From NCBI RefSeq assembly GCF_020982545.1, contig NZ_JAJKLK010000031.1:62001-126000 (forward strand): DNA of 64,000 bases, read 5' to 3'. Of this stretch, positions 8,748-16,508 are shown piece after piece; the stretch's first letter is position 1, and each line of letters begins with the position of its first letter. The notes under the pieces are model-generated. The model was given only the letters and a program-made list of their open reading frames with translations. It was not told the DNA's origin and ran no database searches. This stretch comes from Streptomyces sp. MNU76. GTDB taxonomy: Bacteria > Actinomycetota > Actinomycetes > Streptomycetales > Streptomycetaceae. A program made the translations under genes and the position numbers.

Positions 8748-9154
8748 GCGACCGCTTCCTGGGGACCGGCGCGACCGGGCAGGACGTCTACGAGTACGCG
8801 CTGCTGCGGATCGTGCCCCGGATCGAGCGCGGCGAGTGCTTCAACGCGGGCGTCCTCGTGTACAGCCGTTCCCGGGCCCTGGTGGCGGTCCGTACCCACC
8901 TCGACGAGGCCAAGCTGCTCGCCCTCGACCCCGGGGCGGACGTCGCCGGCGTACGCGCCGCGCTGCGCGCCGTGGAGGGCGTGTGCGCCGGGGGAGAGGC
9001 GGCCGGGCAGGCCGCCGGCGACGACGCCGGACGGCGGTTCCGCTGGCTTGTCGCGCCCCGGTCGACGGTCGTCCAGGCGGGACCCGTGCACACGGGGCTC
9101 ACCGCGGATCCGGCGGCGGAGGCCGAGCGGCTGCTCGCCCTGCTGGTGAAGTGA
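8744..9154 (+). CDS. DUF3037 family protein
   Basis: A 136-residue protein with the DUF3037 look: Y-E-Y-A-L-L-R-I-V-P-R-I-E-R-G-E, then F-N-A-G-V-L-V-Y near the N-terminus, and F-R-W-L-V-A-P-R-S-T further on. Its GTG (8744) overlaps the TGA of the HipA-like gene as GTGA, so the two are translationally coupled. HipA-like and DUF3037 genes are commonly paired in actinomycetes. No biochemical role is known to me. Confidence 0.8.
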   Translation: MSDRFLGTGATGQDVYEYALLRIVPRIERGECFNAGVLVYSRSRALVAVRTHLDEAKLLALDPGADVAGVRAALRAVEGVCAGGEAAGQAAGDDAGRRFRWLVAPRSTVVQAGPVHTGLTADPAAEAERLLALLVK

Positions 9155-9189
9155 CCGGGGCAAGGTAAGGGATCACACCTGGTGGAACG

Positions 9190-9250
9190 TTGACACCGGG
9201 TGCCAGGACTTCTAGCGTCACGTGTACTGAAGGTACTAAGCGGTCGCTCA
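9190..9250 (+). promoter_or_regulatory. promoter and TetR-type operator for the two-SDR operon
   Basis: TTGACA (9190-9195) and TAGCGT (9213-9218) are separated by 17 bases, a good vegetative promoter. Downstream, AAGCG-GT-CGCT at 9238-9248 forms an almost perfect dyad placed to block initiation or early elongation. The same AAGCGNNCGCT core occurs at 53918-53933. The regulator is not identified. Confidence 0.6.
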
Positions 9251-9301
9251 CCCTATGGGGGCGCCGCAGGAGCCGCATCCCAAGGGCGAGGAGAACCAGC
9301 A

Positions 9302-10063
9302 ATGTCCACCACTGAGCAGCGTGTCGCCGTGGTCACGGGTGGCGCGCGCGGCATCGGCGCCGCGACCGCCGTACGACTGGCCGCCGAAGGGCGGGCCGTC
9401 GCGGTGATCGACCTCGACGAGGCCGCGTGCAAGGACACCGTGGAGAAGATCACCGCCGCAGGCGGCAGGGCGCTCGCGGTCGGCTGCGACGTCTCCGACG
9501 AGGCCCAGGTCGAGGCCGCCGTCACCCGGATCGCCGAGGAGCTGGGCGCCCCGACGATCCTGGTGAACAACGCGGGCGTGCTCCGCGACAACCTGCTGTT
9601 CAAGATGAGTGCGTCCGACTGGGACACGGTCATGAACGTGCATCTGCGCGGCGCCTTCCTGATGGCGAAGGCGGTGCAGAAGTACATGGTCGAGGCCAAG
9701 TTCGGCCGGATCGTGAACCTGTCCTCGTCGTCCGCGCTCGGCAACCGGGGCCAGGTCAACTACTCGGCCGCCAAGGCCGGCCTGCAGGGCTTCACCAAGA
9801 CCCTGGCCATCGAGCTCGGCAAGTTCGGCGTCACCGCCAACGCGGTCGCCCCCGGCTTCATCGTCACCGACATGACCGCCGCCACCGCCGCCCGCGTCGG
9901 CATGGGCTTCGAGGACTTCCAGGCCGCCGCGGCCACCCAGATCCCCGTCCAGCGCGTGGGCCGCCCGGAGGACATCGCCGGAGCCATCGCCTACTTCACG
10001 GGCGAGGACGCCGGTTTCGTCTCCGGCCAGGTGCTGTACGTCGCCGGCGGACCGCTCAACTAA
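9302..10063 (+). CDS. fabG: short-chain dehydrogenase, 3-oxoacyl-ACP reductase type
   Basis: A 253-residue classical SDR. The NAD(P)-binding T-G-G-A-R-G-I-G is at about residues 12-19, followed by N-N-A-G-V, the catalytic Ser in N-L-S-S-S-S-A, and the Y-S-A-A-K-A-G pair Tyr/Lys at about 156-160. It ends G-Q-V-L-Y-V-A-G-G-P, as FabG-type reductases do. The ATG at 9302 has GAGGAG about seven bases upstream. It leads a two-gene operon with another SDR 12 bases downstream. A role in fatty-acid-type beta-keto reduction is likely, but the precise substrate cannot be told from sequence. Confidence 0.85.
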   Translation: MSTTEQRVAVVTGGARGIGAATAVRLAAEGRAVAVIDLDEAACKDTVEKITAAGGRALAVGCDVSDEAQVEAAVTRIAEELGAPTILVNNAGVLRDNLLFKMSASDWDTVMNVHLRGAFLMAKAVQKYMVEAKFGRIVNLSSSSALGNRGQVNYSAAKAGLQGFTKTLAIELGKFGVTANAVAPGFIVTDMTAATAARVGMGFEDFQAAAATQIPVQRVGRPEDIAGAIAYFTGEDAGFVSGQVLYVAGGPLN

Positions 10064-10075
10064 GGGATCCAGAAC

Positions 10076-10843
10076 ATGACTTCGGTGGAACTCCCCGAGC
10101 TTTCGGGCAAGGTCGCGCTCATCACCGGCGCCAGCCGCGGCATCGGCTACGGCATCGCCGAGGCCCTCGTCGCACGCGGCGACCGGGTCTGCATCACCGG
10201 CCGTAACGAGGACGCGCTCAAGGAGGCCGTCGAGCAGCTCGGCGCCGACCGCGTCATCGGCGTCGCCGGCAAGGCCCACGACGAGGCCCACCAGGCCCTC
10301 GCCGTGGAACGCACGATGGAGGCCTTCGGCCGCGTCGACTACCTGGTCAACAACGCCGGTACGAACCCGGTGTTCGGCCCGATCGCCGACCTCGACCTGA
10401 ACGTGGCCCGCAAGGTGTTCGAGACCAATGTCGTCTCCGCGCTCGGCTTCGCCCAGCGGACCTGGCACGCCTGGCAGAAGGACAACGGCGGCGCGATCGT
10501 GAACATCGCCTCCGTCGCCGGTGTCTCCGCGTCGCCGTTCATCGGCGCGTACGGCATCAGCAAGGCCGCCATGATCAACCTGACCGTCCAGCTGGCGCAC
10601 GAGTACGCGCCCAAGGTCCGGGCCAACGCGATCGCGCCCGCCGTGGTGAAGACCAAGTTCGCCCAGGCCCTCTACGAGGGCCGGGAGGCAGAGGCCGCCG
10701 CGTCCTACCCGCTCGGACGGCTCGGCGTGCCCTCCGACATCGGGGGCGCCGCCGCCTTCCTCACCTCCGACCAGTCCGACTGGATCACCGGACAGACCCT
10801 CGTGGTCGACGGCGGCATCTTCCTCAACGCCGGGGTGGGCTGA
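10076..10843 (+). CDS. SDR family oxidoreductase
   Basis: A 255-residue classical SDR with T-G-A-S-R-G-I-G at about residues 17-24, N-N-A-G-T, the catalytic Ser in N-I-A-S-V-A-G, and Y-G-I-S-K-A-A with the Tyr/Lys pair. It follows fabG by 12 bases, with its own weak ribosome site (AAGGGATCC), and is closed by the terminator at 10855. Co-transcription suggests that the two reductases act on related acyl or hydroxy substrates. The exact reaction is not predictable. Confidence 0.85.
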   Translation: MTSVELPELSGKVALITGASRGIGYGIAEALVARGDRVCITGRNEDALKEAVEQLGADRVIGVAGKAHDEAHQALAVERTMEAFGRVDYLVNNAGTNPVFGPIADLDLNVARKVFETNVVSALGFAQRTWHAWQKDNGGAIVNIASVAGVSASPFIGAYGISKAAMINLTVQLAHEYAPKVRANAIAPAVVKTKFAQALYEGREAEAAASYPLGRLGVPSDIGGAAAFLTSDQSDWITGQTLVVDGGIFLNAGVG

Positions 10844-10854
10844 CAGAGTGAGGC

Positions 10855-10893
10855 GGGCGCCGGTGCGCGATTCACCGAACCGCTCCGGCGCCC
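10855..10893 (+). terminator. stem-loop terminator of the SDR operon
   Basis: GGGCGCCGG (10855-10863) pairs with CCGGCGCCC (10885-10893) around a 21-base loop. It begins 12 bases after the second SDR stop codon. Confidence 0.7.
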
Positions 10894-11022
10894 GTCCGTA
10901 CCCCTCACGGGGCCTCGACAACGCCGTCACACGCGGACCGACCAAGGGCTTGCCGACCTAGCGGGATCGGCTCGGGGAGCCTGCGGTATCGTTCGGCCAC
11001 TCTGTACGGCATTTCGAGGAGC

Positions 11023-12609
11023 ATGCACGTGTTCAACCGGAACCGATACTTGCCGCCACTCGCGGTGATCGCGTCCATATCCATGGTGACCGGGTGTGGT
11101 GTGTTCTCCTCGGACGCCTCCGACGATGCGGACCCCATCGTCGTGGGGACCACCAGCATGCCGAGCACGCTGGACCCTGCCGCGGCCTGGGACAGCTCCT
11201 GGGAGCTGATGCGCAACGTCTTCCAGCCCCTCCTCGGCTACGCGCCCGGCGGGTCCGAGCCCGAGCCGGACGCCGCCGAGAGCTGCGAGTTCACGGACAA
11301 CTCCAGCACGGTGTACAGCTGCACGCTGCGTGAGGGCCTGAAGTTCTCCAACGGGCACACGCTGGACGCCAAGGCCGTCAAGTACTCGTTCGACCGGATC
11401 AAGAAGATCAACGTCAACGGCGGCCCCGCCGGTCTGCTGACCACCCTCTCCCGGGTGCAGACCAAGGGCGACCGCGAGGTCGTCTTCCACCTCGGCCAGC
11501 CCGACGCGACCTTCCCGCTGGTGCTCACCACGCCGGCGATGTCGATCGTGGACCCCGAGGAGTACCCCGCGGACAAGCTCCGCGAGGGCGGGGACATCGC
11601 GGGCTCCGGGCCCTACAACCTCGCCTCCTACGACGAGGGCAAGAGGGCCGAGCTGACCCGCAACGACAACTACAAGGGCATCGCGGACCACAAGAACTCC
11701 GCGGTCACCATCCAGTACTTCACGCAGTCGGACGAGATGGTCAAGGCCCTCAAGAACAAGGACATCTCGGTCATCTACCGGGGTCTCGGCGCCTCGGACA
11801 TCGTGGACATCCAGGCCAACCACGATGAGGAGGGGCTCCAGATCGTGGAGAACGCCACCACCGAGATCAGCTACCTGGTGTTCAACCCCAAGGACCCCTG
11901 GGCGAAGAACCCCGCGGTCCGCAAGGCTGTCGCCCAGATCCTCGACCGGCCGGCGCTCGCCCACAACATCTACAAGGACACCGTCGAGCCGCTCTACTCC
12001 ATGATCCCCCGGGGTCTGGTCGGCCACACGACGGGCTTCTTCGACGACTACGGCAACCCCAGCGCGACCAAGGCGAAGTCCATCCTCACCGAGGCCGGCA
12101 TCACCGAAACGGTTCCTCTCCAGCTCTGGTACACCACCGACCGGTACGGCTCCCAGACCAAGCCGGCCTTCGAGGAGCTGAAGCGGCAGCTGGAGGCGTC
12201 CGGCCTGTTCGAGGTCACGCTGAAGAGCCGCCCGTGGAAGACCTACTCCGAGGGCTACCAGAAGGGCGAGTACCCGGTCTTCGGGCGCGGCTGGAACCCC
12301 GACTTCAACGACGCCGACAACTTCATCGCCCCCTTCGTGGGCAAGCAGAATGCTCTCGGCACGCCGTACGAGGCCCCCGAGATCACGGACAAGCTGATCC
12401 CGGAGTCGCGCGCCGAGAGCGACCGCGGCGCCGTGGGCGAGGAGTTCGAGGAGGCCCAGCAGATCCTCGTGGACGACGCCCGGCTGATCCCGCTGTGGCA
12501 GGGCAAGGCGTACACGGCCGCCAACGAGGAGATCGCCGGCCTCGAGAACGTCATCGACCCCGCGACGATGATGATCATGTGGCAGCTGTCGTGGAAGACC
12601 AGCTGGTAA
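11023..12609 (+). CDS. peptide/solute ABC transporter substrate-binding lipoprotein (SBP_bac_5)
   Basis: A 528-residue extracytoplasmic binding protein. The signal peptide ends in the lipobox M-V-T-G-C (Cys25). The mature part carries family-5 features: P-S-T-L-D-P-A near the N-terminus, L-R-E-G-L-K-F-S-N-G-H, and D-I-A-G-S-G-P-Y. The family binds oligopeptides, dipeptides or nickel. No permease or ATPase gene follows; a strong terminator closes the unit at 12664, so it is an orphan receptor that must use a transporter encoded elsewhere, or acts in sensing. Confidence 0.9.
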   Translation: MHVFNRNRYLPPLAVIASISMVTGCGVFSSDASDDADPIVVGTTSMPSTLDPAAAWDSSWELMRNVFQPLLGYAPGGSEPEPDAAESCEFTDNSSTVYSCTLREGLKFSNGHTLDAKAVKYSFDRIKKINVNGGPAGLLTTLSRVQTKGDREVVFHLGQPDATFPLVLTTPAMSIVDPEEYPADKLREGGDIAGSGPYNLASYDEGKRAELTRNDNYKGIADHKNSAVTIQYFTQSDEMVKALKNKDISVIYRGLGASDIVDIQANHDEEGLQIVENATTEISYLVFNPKDPWAKNPAVRKAVAQILDRPALAHNIYKDTVEPLYSMIPRGLVGHTTGFFDDYGNPSATKAKSILTEAGITETVPLQLWYTTDRYGSQTKPAFEELKRQLEASGLFEVTLKSRPWKTYSEGYQKGEYPVFGRGWNPDFNDADNFIAPFVGKQNALGTPYEAPEITDKLIPESRAESDRGAVGEEFEEAQQILVDDARLIPLWQGKAYTAANEEIAGLENVIDPATMMIMWQLSWKTSW

Positions 12610-12663
12610 TTCCGGGTGCCCGGTCCCGTTGTCAGTGGGCGCCTGTAGGTTCTGTGCTCTGAC

Positions 12664-12688
12664 GGCGGCCGCGCTTCGCGCGGCCGCC
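12664..12688. terminator. 11-bp perfect hairpin terminator
   Basis: GGCGGCCGCGC (12664-12674), loop TTC, GCGCGGCCGCC (12678-12688). The stem is perfect and GC-only, 55 bases after the binding-protein stop codon and 54 bases before ung. It is a convincing factor-independent terminator without a U-tract. Confidence 0.85.
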
Positions 12689-12741
12689 CATGGCCGCGTG
12701 TTCCGTGGCCGTGAAGTGAGCGCACACCGGAGGAAGTTGAC

Positions 12742-13425
12742 GTGACCGACATCGCGATGCTGCCCGAATCCTGGCGCGGGGTCCTGGGGGACGAGCTGCA
12801 GCAGCCCTACTTCAAGGAACTCACCGAGTTCGTCGAGGAGGAGCGTGCCAAGGGTCCCGTCTACCCTCCCCGTGAGCAGGTCTTCGCCGCGCTCGACGCC
12901 ACCCCGTACGAGAGCGTGAAGGTGCTGATCCTCGGCCAGGACCCGTACCACGGCGAGGGCCAGGGCCACGGGCTCTGCTTCTCCGTGCGGCCCGGGGTGA
13001 AGACCCCGCCCTCGCTGCGGAACATCTACAAGGAGATGCAGGCCGAGCTGGGCACCCCGATCCCGGACAACGGTTATCTGATGCCGTGGGCCCAGCAGGG
13101 CGTGCTGCTGCTCAACGCGGTCCTCACGGTCCGCTCCGGCGAGGCAAACTCGCACAAGGGCAAGGGCTGGGAGAAGTTCACCGACGCCGTGATCCGCGCG
13201 GTGGCCGACCGGCCCGACCCGGCGGTCTTCGTGCTGTGGGGCAACTACGCGCAGAAGAAGCTCCCGCTGATCGACGAGGAGCGCCACATCGTGGTCAAGG
13301 GCGCGCACCCCTCGCCGCTGTCGGCCAAGAAGTTCTTCGGCTCCCAGCCGTTCACGCAGATCAACGAGGCCGTCGCCCGGCAGGGGCACGAGGTGATCGA
13401 CTGGACGATCCCGAACCTCGGCTGA
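12742..13425 (+). CDS. ung: uracil-DNA glycosylase, family 1
   Basis: A 227-residue enzyme that excises uracil from DNA at the first step of base-excision repair. The water-activating motif GQDPYH is at residues 65-70, the uracil-binding region follows at L-L-L-N-A-V-L-T-V, and the minor-groove loop is H-P-S-P-L-S at 189-194. Length is normal. The GTG at 12742 has GGAGGAAG about seven bases upstream. It is flanked by terminators on both sides, so it is monocistronic. Confidence 0.97.
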   Translation: MTDIAMLPESWRGVLGDELQQPYFKELTEFVEEERAKGPVYPPREQVFAALDATPYESVKVLILGQDPYHGEGQGHGLCFSVRPGVKTPPSLRNIYKEMQAELGTPIPDNGYLMPWAQQGVLLLNAVLTVRSGEANSHKGKGWEKFTDAVIRAVADRPDPAVFVLWGNYAQKKLPLIDEERHIVVKGAHPSPLSAKKFFGSQPFTQINEAVARQGHEVIDWTIPNLG

Positions 13426-13538
13426 CGGGCCCGCTCGGCCCCGGCCTCGGCCGGTTTCGGCCTCCAGCCCCGGTTTCGGTCGACACCGGCCGGCCGCTCG
13501 TCCCTCCGTACGTGTAGGTCCGTCCGACCGGCTGCTCG

Positions 13539-13574
13539 CCGTACGGCCGCCGAGGCTCCCCCGCGGCCGTACGG
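13539..13574. terminator. 12-bp perfect hairpin terminator after ung
   Basis: CCGTACGGCCGC (13539-13550) and GCGGCCGTACGG (13563-13574) are exact reverse complements around a 12-base loop, 114 bases after the ung stop codon. Confidence 0.75.
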
Positions 13575-13658
13575 AGCGGCCTGACCGGGATTGCCCGTGC
13601 CTGCCGTTAGCGTCGGGAGGGACAGACGGGGCAGGGGGCGAGGAGTGCGGAGGACGCG

Positions 13659-14831
13659 GTGGTGGAGCGACAGGAGCGGGTGGCGCCGGACGCCGTGCTG
13701 ACCCGGATCGGGCAGGCGGTCATGCTGCACCACGGGGGTGACCGCGAGGAGGCCCGGGACCGTCTGCTGCGGCTGTGGGCGGAGATCGGGGAGGACGGCA
13801 CACCGCTCCACCGCTGCACCCTGGCGCACTACATGGCCGACACGCAGGACGACCCGGACACCGAACTGGCCTGGGACCTCAGGGCGTTGTCGGCGGCCGA
13901 CGAGCTCGGCGACGGCCGGTCGGCGCAGGACCGGGACGAGCTCGCGGTGCGGGCCTTCTATCCCTCGCTCCACCTCAACCTCGCCGCCGATTACGCCAGA
14001 CTGGGCCGCCCCGACGCGGCCCGCAGCCATCTGCGGCTGGCCCGAGGAGCGCTGGCCTCGCTGGCGGACGACGGCCACGGCGACGGTGTCCGCACCGCCC
14101 TGGCCCGGCTGGAGGCCCGGCTCGACGAGACGGGCCCTACGGGTGGGGAGACACCGGGGCCGCCACGACAGCGGCCCCAGGGTCCCAGCGGCGAAGGGTC
14201 GGCCGGGGCGGCGCAGGCCGGGGCGGTGCGGGGCGGCGCAGGCCGGGGCGTGCCGGTTCGTGTGCCCGGCAGGGGTTCAGCGGCCGTAGACGTCCTTGCA
14301 GATGACCGCCTGGGGGTGTCCTTGCCCCAGCCGCCGTATCGGTGGCCGAGTGCGCAGACGTCGGAGTTCTTCGCCTACGTCGTCGGGACCGTTTTGGGGG
14401 GGCGGGATCTCGACGTGGGTGCGGGAGCCCGGTGGCGGGCCCTGCCGCTCGCGGGGCCGGCCGCTCGTCGCGGGGTGGCGGGGTGCGGCGGGGGTCGGGG
14501 CGGCGTCGGTGCCGGTGCCGGGGGCGGCCCGGACGTGGGCTTCTGCGCCGGGGGCGCGCTCGGGGTGGGTTCCCGGGGCGGGCCGACCAGCCGCAGCGCC
14601 TCGCGCGCTGGGGCTTCCACGATCTGGGTCTCGGTGGTGCCCTCCGGGCGGGGCTCGGACGGGCGGGACGGAAGGGCGACGGGCTGCCGCGGGGGCGGGT
14701 GGTGCGGGGTCACGCAGCCGGTGAGAGCCGATACGGCCACGGTGACCAGGAGCGTTGCGGTGGTGGTCGGTCGATGCACGCGCGCAACTCTGCTGTGTGC
14801 GGGCCCCTTTGGGGAGGGGGCGGCCGGATGA
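13659..14831 (+). CDS. tetratricopeptide-like protein with doubtful C-terminal run-on
   Basis: The first 160 or so residues look genuine: helical, with R-I-G-Q-A-V-M-L-H-H-G-G-D, then C-T-L-A-H-Y-M-A-D-T-Q-D-D and L-H-L-N-L-A-A-D-Y-A-R-L-G-R, a TPR-like pattern found in short Streptomyces proteins. It starts GTG-GTG at 13659 behind GGAGG. From about 14150 composition changes to Gly/Pro/Arg-rich sequence, and from 14277 the frame runs antisense through a lipoprotein pseudogene. A natural stop was probably lost to an indel or deletion near 14150-14280. Only the N-terminal half should be trusted. Confidence 0.6.
   Translation: MVERQERVAPDAVLTRIGQAVMLHHGGDREEARDRLLRLWAEIGEDGTPLHRCTLAHYMADTQDDPDTELAWDLRALSAADELGDGRSAQDRDELAVRAFYPSLHLNLAADYARLGRPDAARSHLRLARGALASLADDGHGDGVRTALARLEARLDETGPTGGETPGPPRQRPQGPSGEGSAGAAQAGAVRGGAGRGVPVRVPGRGSAAVDVLADDRLGVSLPQPPYRWPSAQTSEFFAYVVGTVLGGRDLDVGAGARWRALPLAGPAARRGVAGCGGGRGGVGAGAGGGPDVGFCAGGALGVGSRGGPTSRSASRAGASTIWVSVVPSGRGSDGRDGRATGCRGGGWCGVTQPVRADTATVTRSVAVVVGRCTRATLLCAGPFGEGAAG
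14277..14779 (-). pseudogene. Pro-rich lipoprotein, broken by stop and frameshifts
   Basis: Starts at GTG 14779 with a clear lipoprotein signal, T-A-T-L-L-V-T-V-A-V-S-A-L-T-G-C, then a long Pro/Ala/Arg-rich region. The 3' part keeps a recognisable C-terminus spread over two frames: H-V-E-I-P, K-T-V-P-T-T, an in-frame TAG, then N-S-D-V-C-A-L-G-H-R-Y-G-G-W-G-K-D-T-P, and after a shift Q-A-V-I-C-K-D-V-Y-G-R to the stop at 14277. Shifts fall at the seven-base G run 14396-14402 and at a C5 tract. It is dead or suffers from sequencing errors. It converges with the TPR gene. Confidence 0.65.
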
Positions 14832-14932
14832 TGCCCCCACATGGGTGACGCCCGCGGCCTCAGGACGACGCCGCGCGCCCTACTTCGGGAAGAACGCGGC
14901 CGCCGGCCCTGGCCCCCCGGGCCCTCGCCGCA

Positions 14933-15009
14933 CCGGTCGCTCGCCCTGGCTGCGGTCGGCCGCTCCGGCTCCGGTCGCTCGCCCTGGCTGCGGTCGGCCG
15001 CCCCCGGCT
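14933..15009. repeat. tandem duplication of a 38/39-bp unit
   Basis: Two adjacent copies start CCGGTCGCTCGCCCTGGC at 14933 and 14971. The first 30 bases are identical and the copies differ only by one base of length near the end. It lies just beyond the stop codon of the DinB-like gene. No function is apparent. Confidence 0.85.
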
Positions 15010-15013
15010 CCGG

Positions 15014-15526
15014 TCAGTATCCGGTGGCCCCGTCGATGCGCTCCCGGAGCAGGTCCGCGTGGCCGTTGTGTCGGGCGTACTCCTCGATCATGTGGGTGTA
15101 GAGCCACCGCAGGCTCGGTGCCTCGCCCGACCGTCGGTGCACGGCCTTGGCGACGTCGTCCAGGGCGAGGCCCTCGGCGTTGCGGCGGGCGATCGCGATC
15201 TCCGCCTGCCAGGTGCCGTACGCCTCCTCCCAGGTGTCGGCCTCGGTGAGGTGGAACTCCCCGTCCGGGTCCGCGTCGCTGAAGTAGATCGGGCCCCGGT
15301 CGTCGTCCACGAGCACCTTGCGGAACCAGATGCGCTCGACCTCCGCCATGTGCCGTACGAGCCCGAGGAGGGAGAGCTGCGAGGGCGGCACCGAGGCGGT
15401 CCGCAACTGGGCGTCGTCCAGACCCTCGCACTTCAGCGCGAGGGTCTCCCGGTGGTGGTCGAGCCAGCCCTCCAGCATGGCCCGTTCGCCGGCGGTGACG
15501 GAGGGTTCGGTGCGCAGGTCGGTCAT
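15014..15526 (-). CDS. DinB superfamily (DUF664-type) protein
   Basis: A 170-residue four-helix-bundle protein of the DinB/YfiT group, in which three histidines bind a metal and many actinobacterial members use mycothiol. Candidate ligands lie in L-D-H-H-R-E-T (about 25-31), V-R-H-M-A-E-V-E and the C-terminal Y-A-R-H-N-G-H-A-D-L-L-R-E-R. The ATG at 15526 is preferred over that at 15535 because GAGG then sits nine bases upstream. It is divergent from the oxidoreductase at 15600. The substrate is unknown. Confidence 0.85.
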   Translation of the reverse strand: MTDLRTEPSVTAGERAMLEGWLDHHRETLALKCEGLDDAQLRTASVPPSQLSLLGLVRHMAEVERIWFRKVLVDDDRGPIYFSDADPDGEFHLTEADTWEEAYGTWQAEIAIARRNAEGLALDDVAKAVHRRSGEAPSLRWLYTHMIEEYARHNGHADLLRERIDGATGY

Positions 15527-15599
15527 ACGGGCCATCCTCGCAGCCCCCGTATGCTGCCGACGAGGCATTTCGACGGCACACCGTGGACGGGAGACCCCA

Positions 15600-16508
15600 G
15601 TGAAGGTCGGCTGCGTCGGGCTCGGCGACATCGCGCGGAAGGCGTATCTGCCGGTGCTCGGCACCCAACCGGGGCTCGAACTCCATCTGCAGACACGCAC
15701 GCCCGCCACCCTCACCCGCGTCGCCGACAGCCTCCACCTCCCGCCCGGCCGACGGCACACCGACCTCGATTCGCTGCTGGCCCAGGACCTCGACGCGGCC
15801 TTCGTGCACGCGCCCACCGACGTCCACCCCGAGATCGTGGAACGCCTGTTGGAGGCGGGCGTGCCGACGTACGTCGACAAGCCACTCGCGTACGAACTCG
15901 CCGACTCGGAACGGCTCGTACGGCTCGCGGAGGAGCGCGGCGTCGGGCTCGCCGTAGGGTTCAACCGGCGGTTCGCGCCCGGGTACGCCCAGTGCGCCGA
16001 CCATCCGCGCGAACTGATCCTGATGCAGAAGAACCGCATCGGTCTGCCCGAGGTGCCGCGCACGATGGTCCTGGACGACTTCATCCACGTCGTGGACACC
16101 CTGCGGTTCCTGGCCCCGGGTGAGGTCGAGGACGTGACCGTACGGGCCCGGACCGAGGACGGCCTGCTGCACCATGTCGTGCTCCAGCTCTCCGGGGCCG
16201 GGTTCACCGCGCTCGGTGTCATGAACCGGCTCAGCGGCTCGGCGGAGGAGATCCTCGAGGTCTCCGGACAGGACACCAAGCGGCAGGTGGTGAACCTCGC
16301 CGAGGTGATCGACCACAAGGGACAGCCGTCCCTGCGGCGGCGGGGCGACTGGGTGCCGGTGGCCCGGCAGCGTGGCATCGAGCAGGCGGTGCTCGCCTTC
16401 CTCGACGCGGTGCGCGCGGGCAGGGTGCTCAGCGCGCGGGACGCGCTGGCGACCCATGAGCTGTGCGAGCGGGTGGTGCGGGCGGTGGAGGACCGCCCCG
16501 CCGCCTGA
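15600..16508 (+). CDS. Gfo/Idh/MocA family oxidoreductase
   Basis: A 302-residue NAD(P)-dependent oxidoreductase. The Rossmann start is V-K-V-G-C-V-G-L-G-D-I-A, and the Y-V-D-K-P-L-A-Y-E-L motif (family E/D-K-P) lies at about residues 92-101. GTG at 15600 follows GGGAG six bases upstream. Members oxidise or isomerise sugars, inositols and related polyols. The 3' end overlaps the convergent lnt gene by 80 bases. The substrate cannot be assigned. Confidence 0.87.
   Translation: MKVGCVGLGDIARKAYLPVLGTQPGLELHLQTRTPATLTRVADSLHLPPGRRHTDLDSLLAQDLDAAFVHAPTDVHPEIVERLLEAGVPTYVDKPLAYELADSERLVRLAEERGVGLAVGFNRRFAPGYAQCADHPRELILMQKNRIGLPEVPRTMVLDDFIHVVDTLRFLAPGEVEDVTVRARTEDGLLHHVVLQLSGAGFTALGVMNRLSGSAEEILEVSGQDTKRQVVNLAEVIDHKGQPSLRRRGDWVPVARQRGIEQAVLAFLDAVRAGRVLSARDALATHELCERVVRAVEDRPAA

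Noticed and set aside
10927..13389. Open frame of 820 codons on the minus strand
   Set aside because: It is antisense to the binding-protein and ung genes, which are clearly real; its sequence has no domain features.
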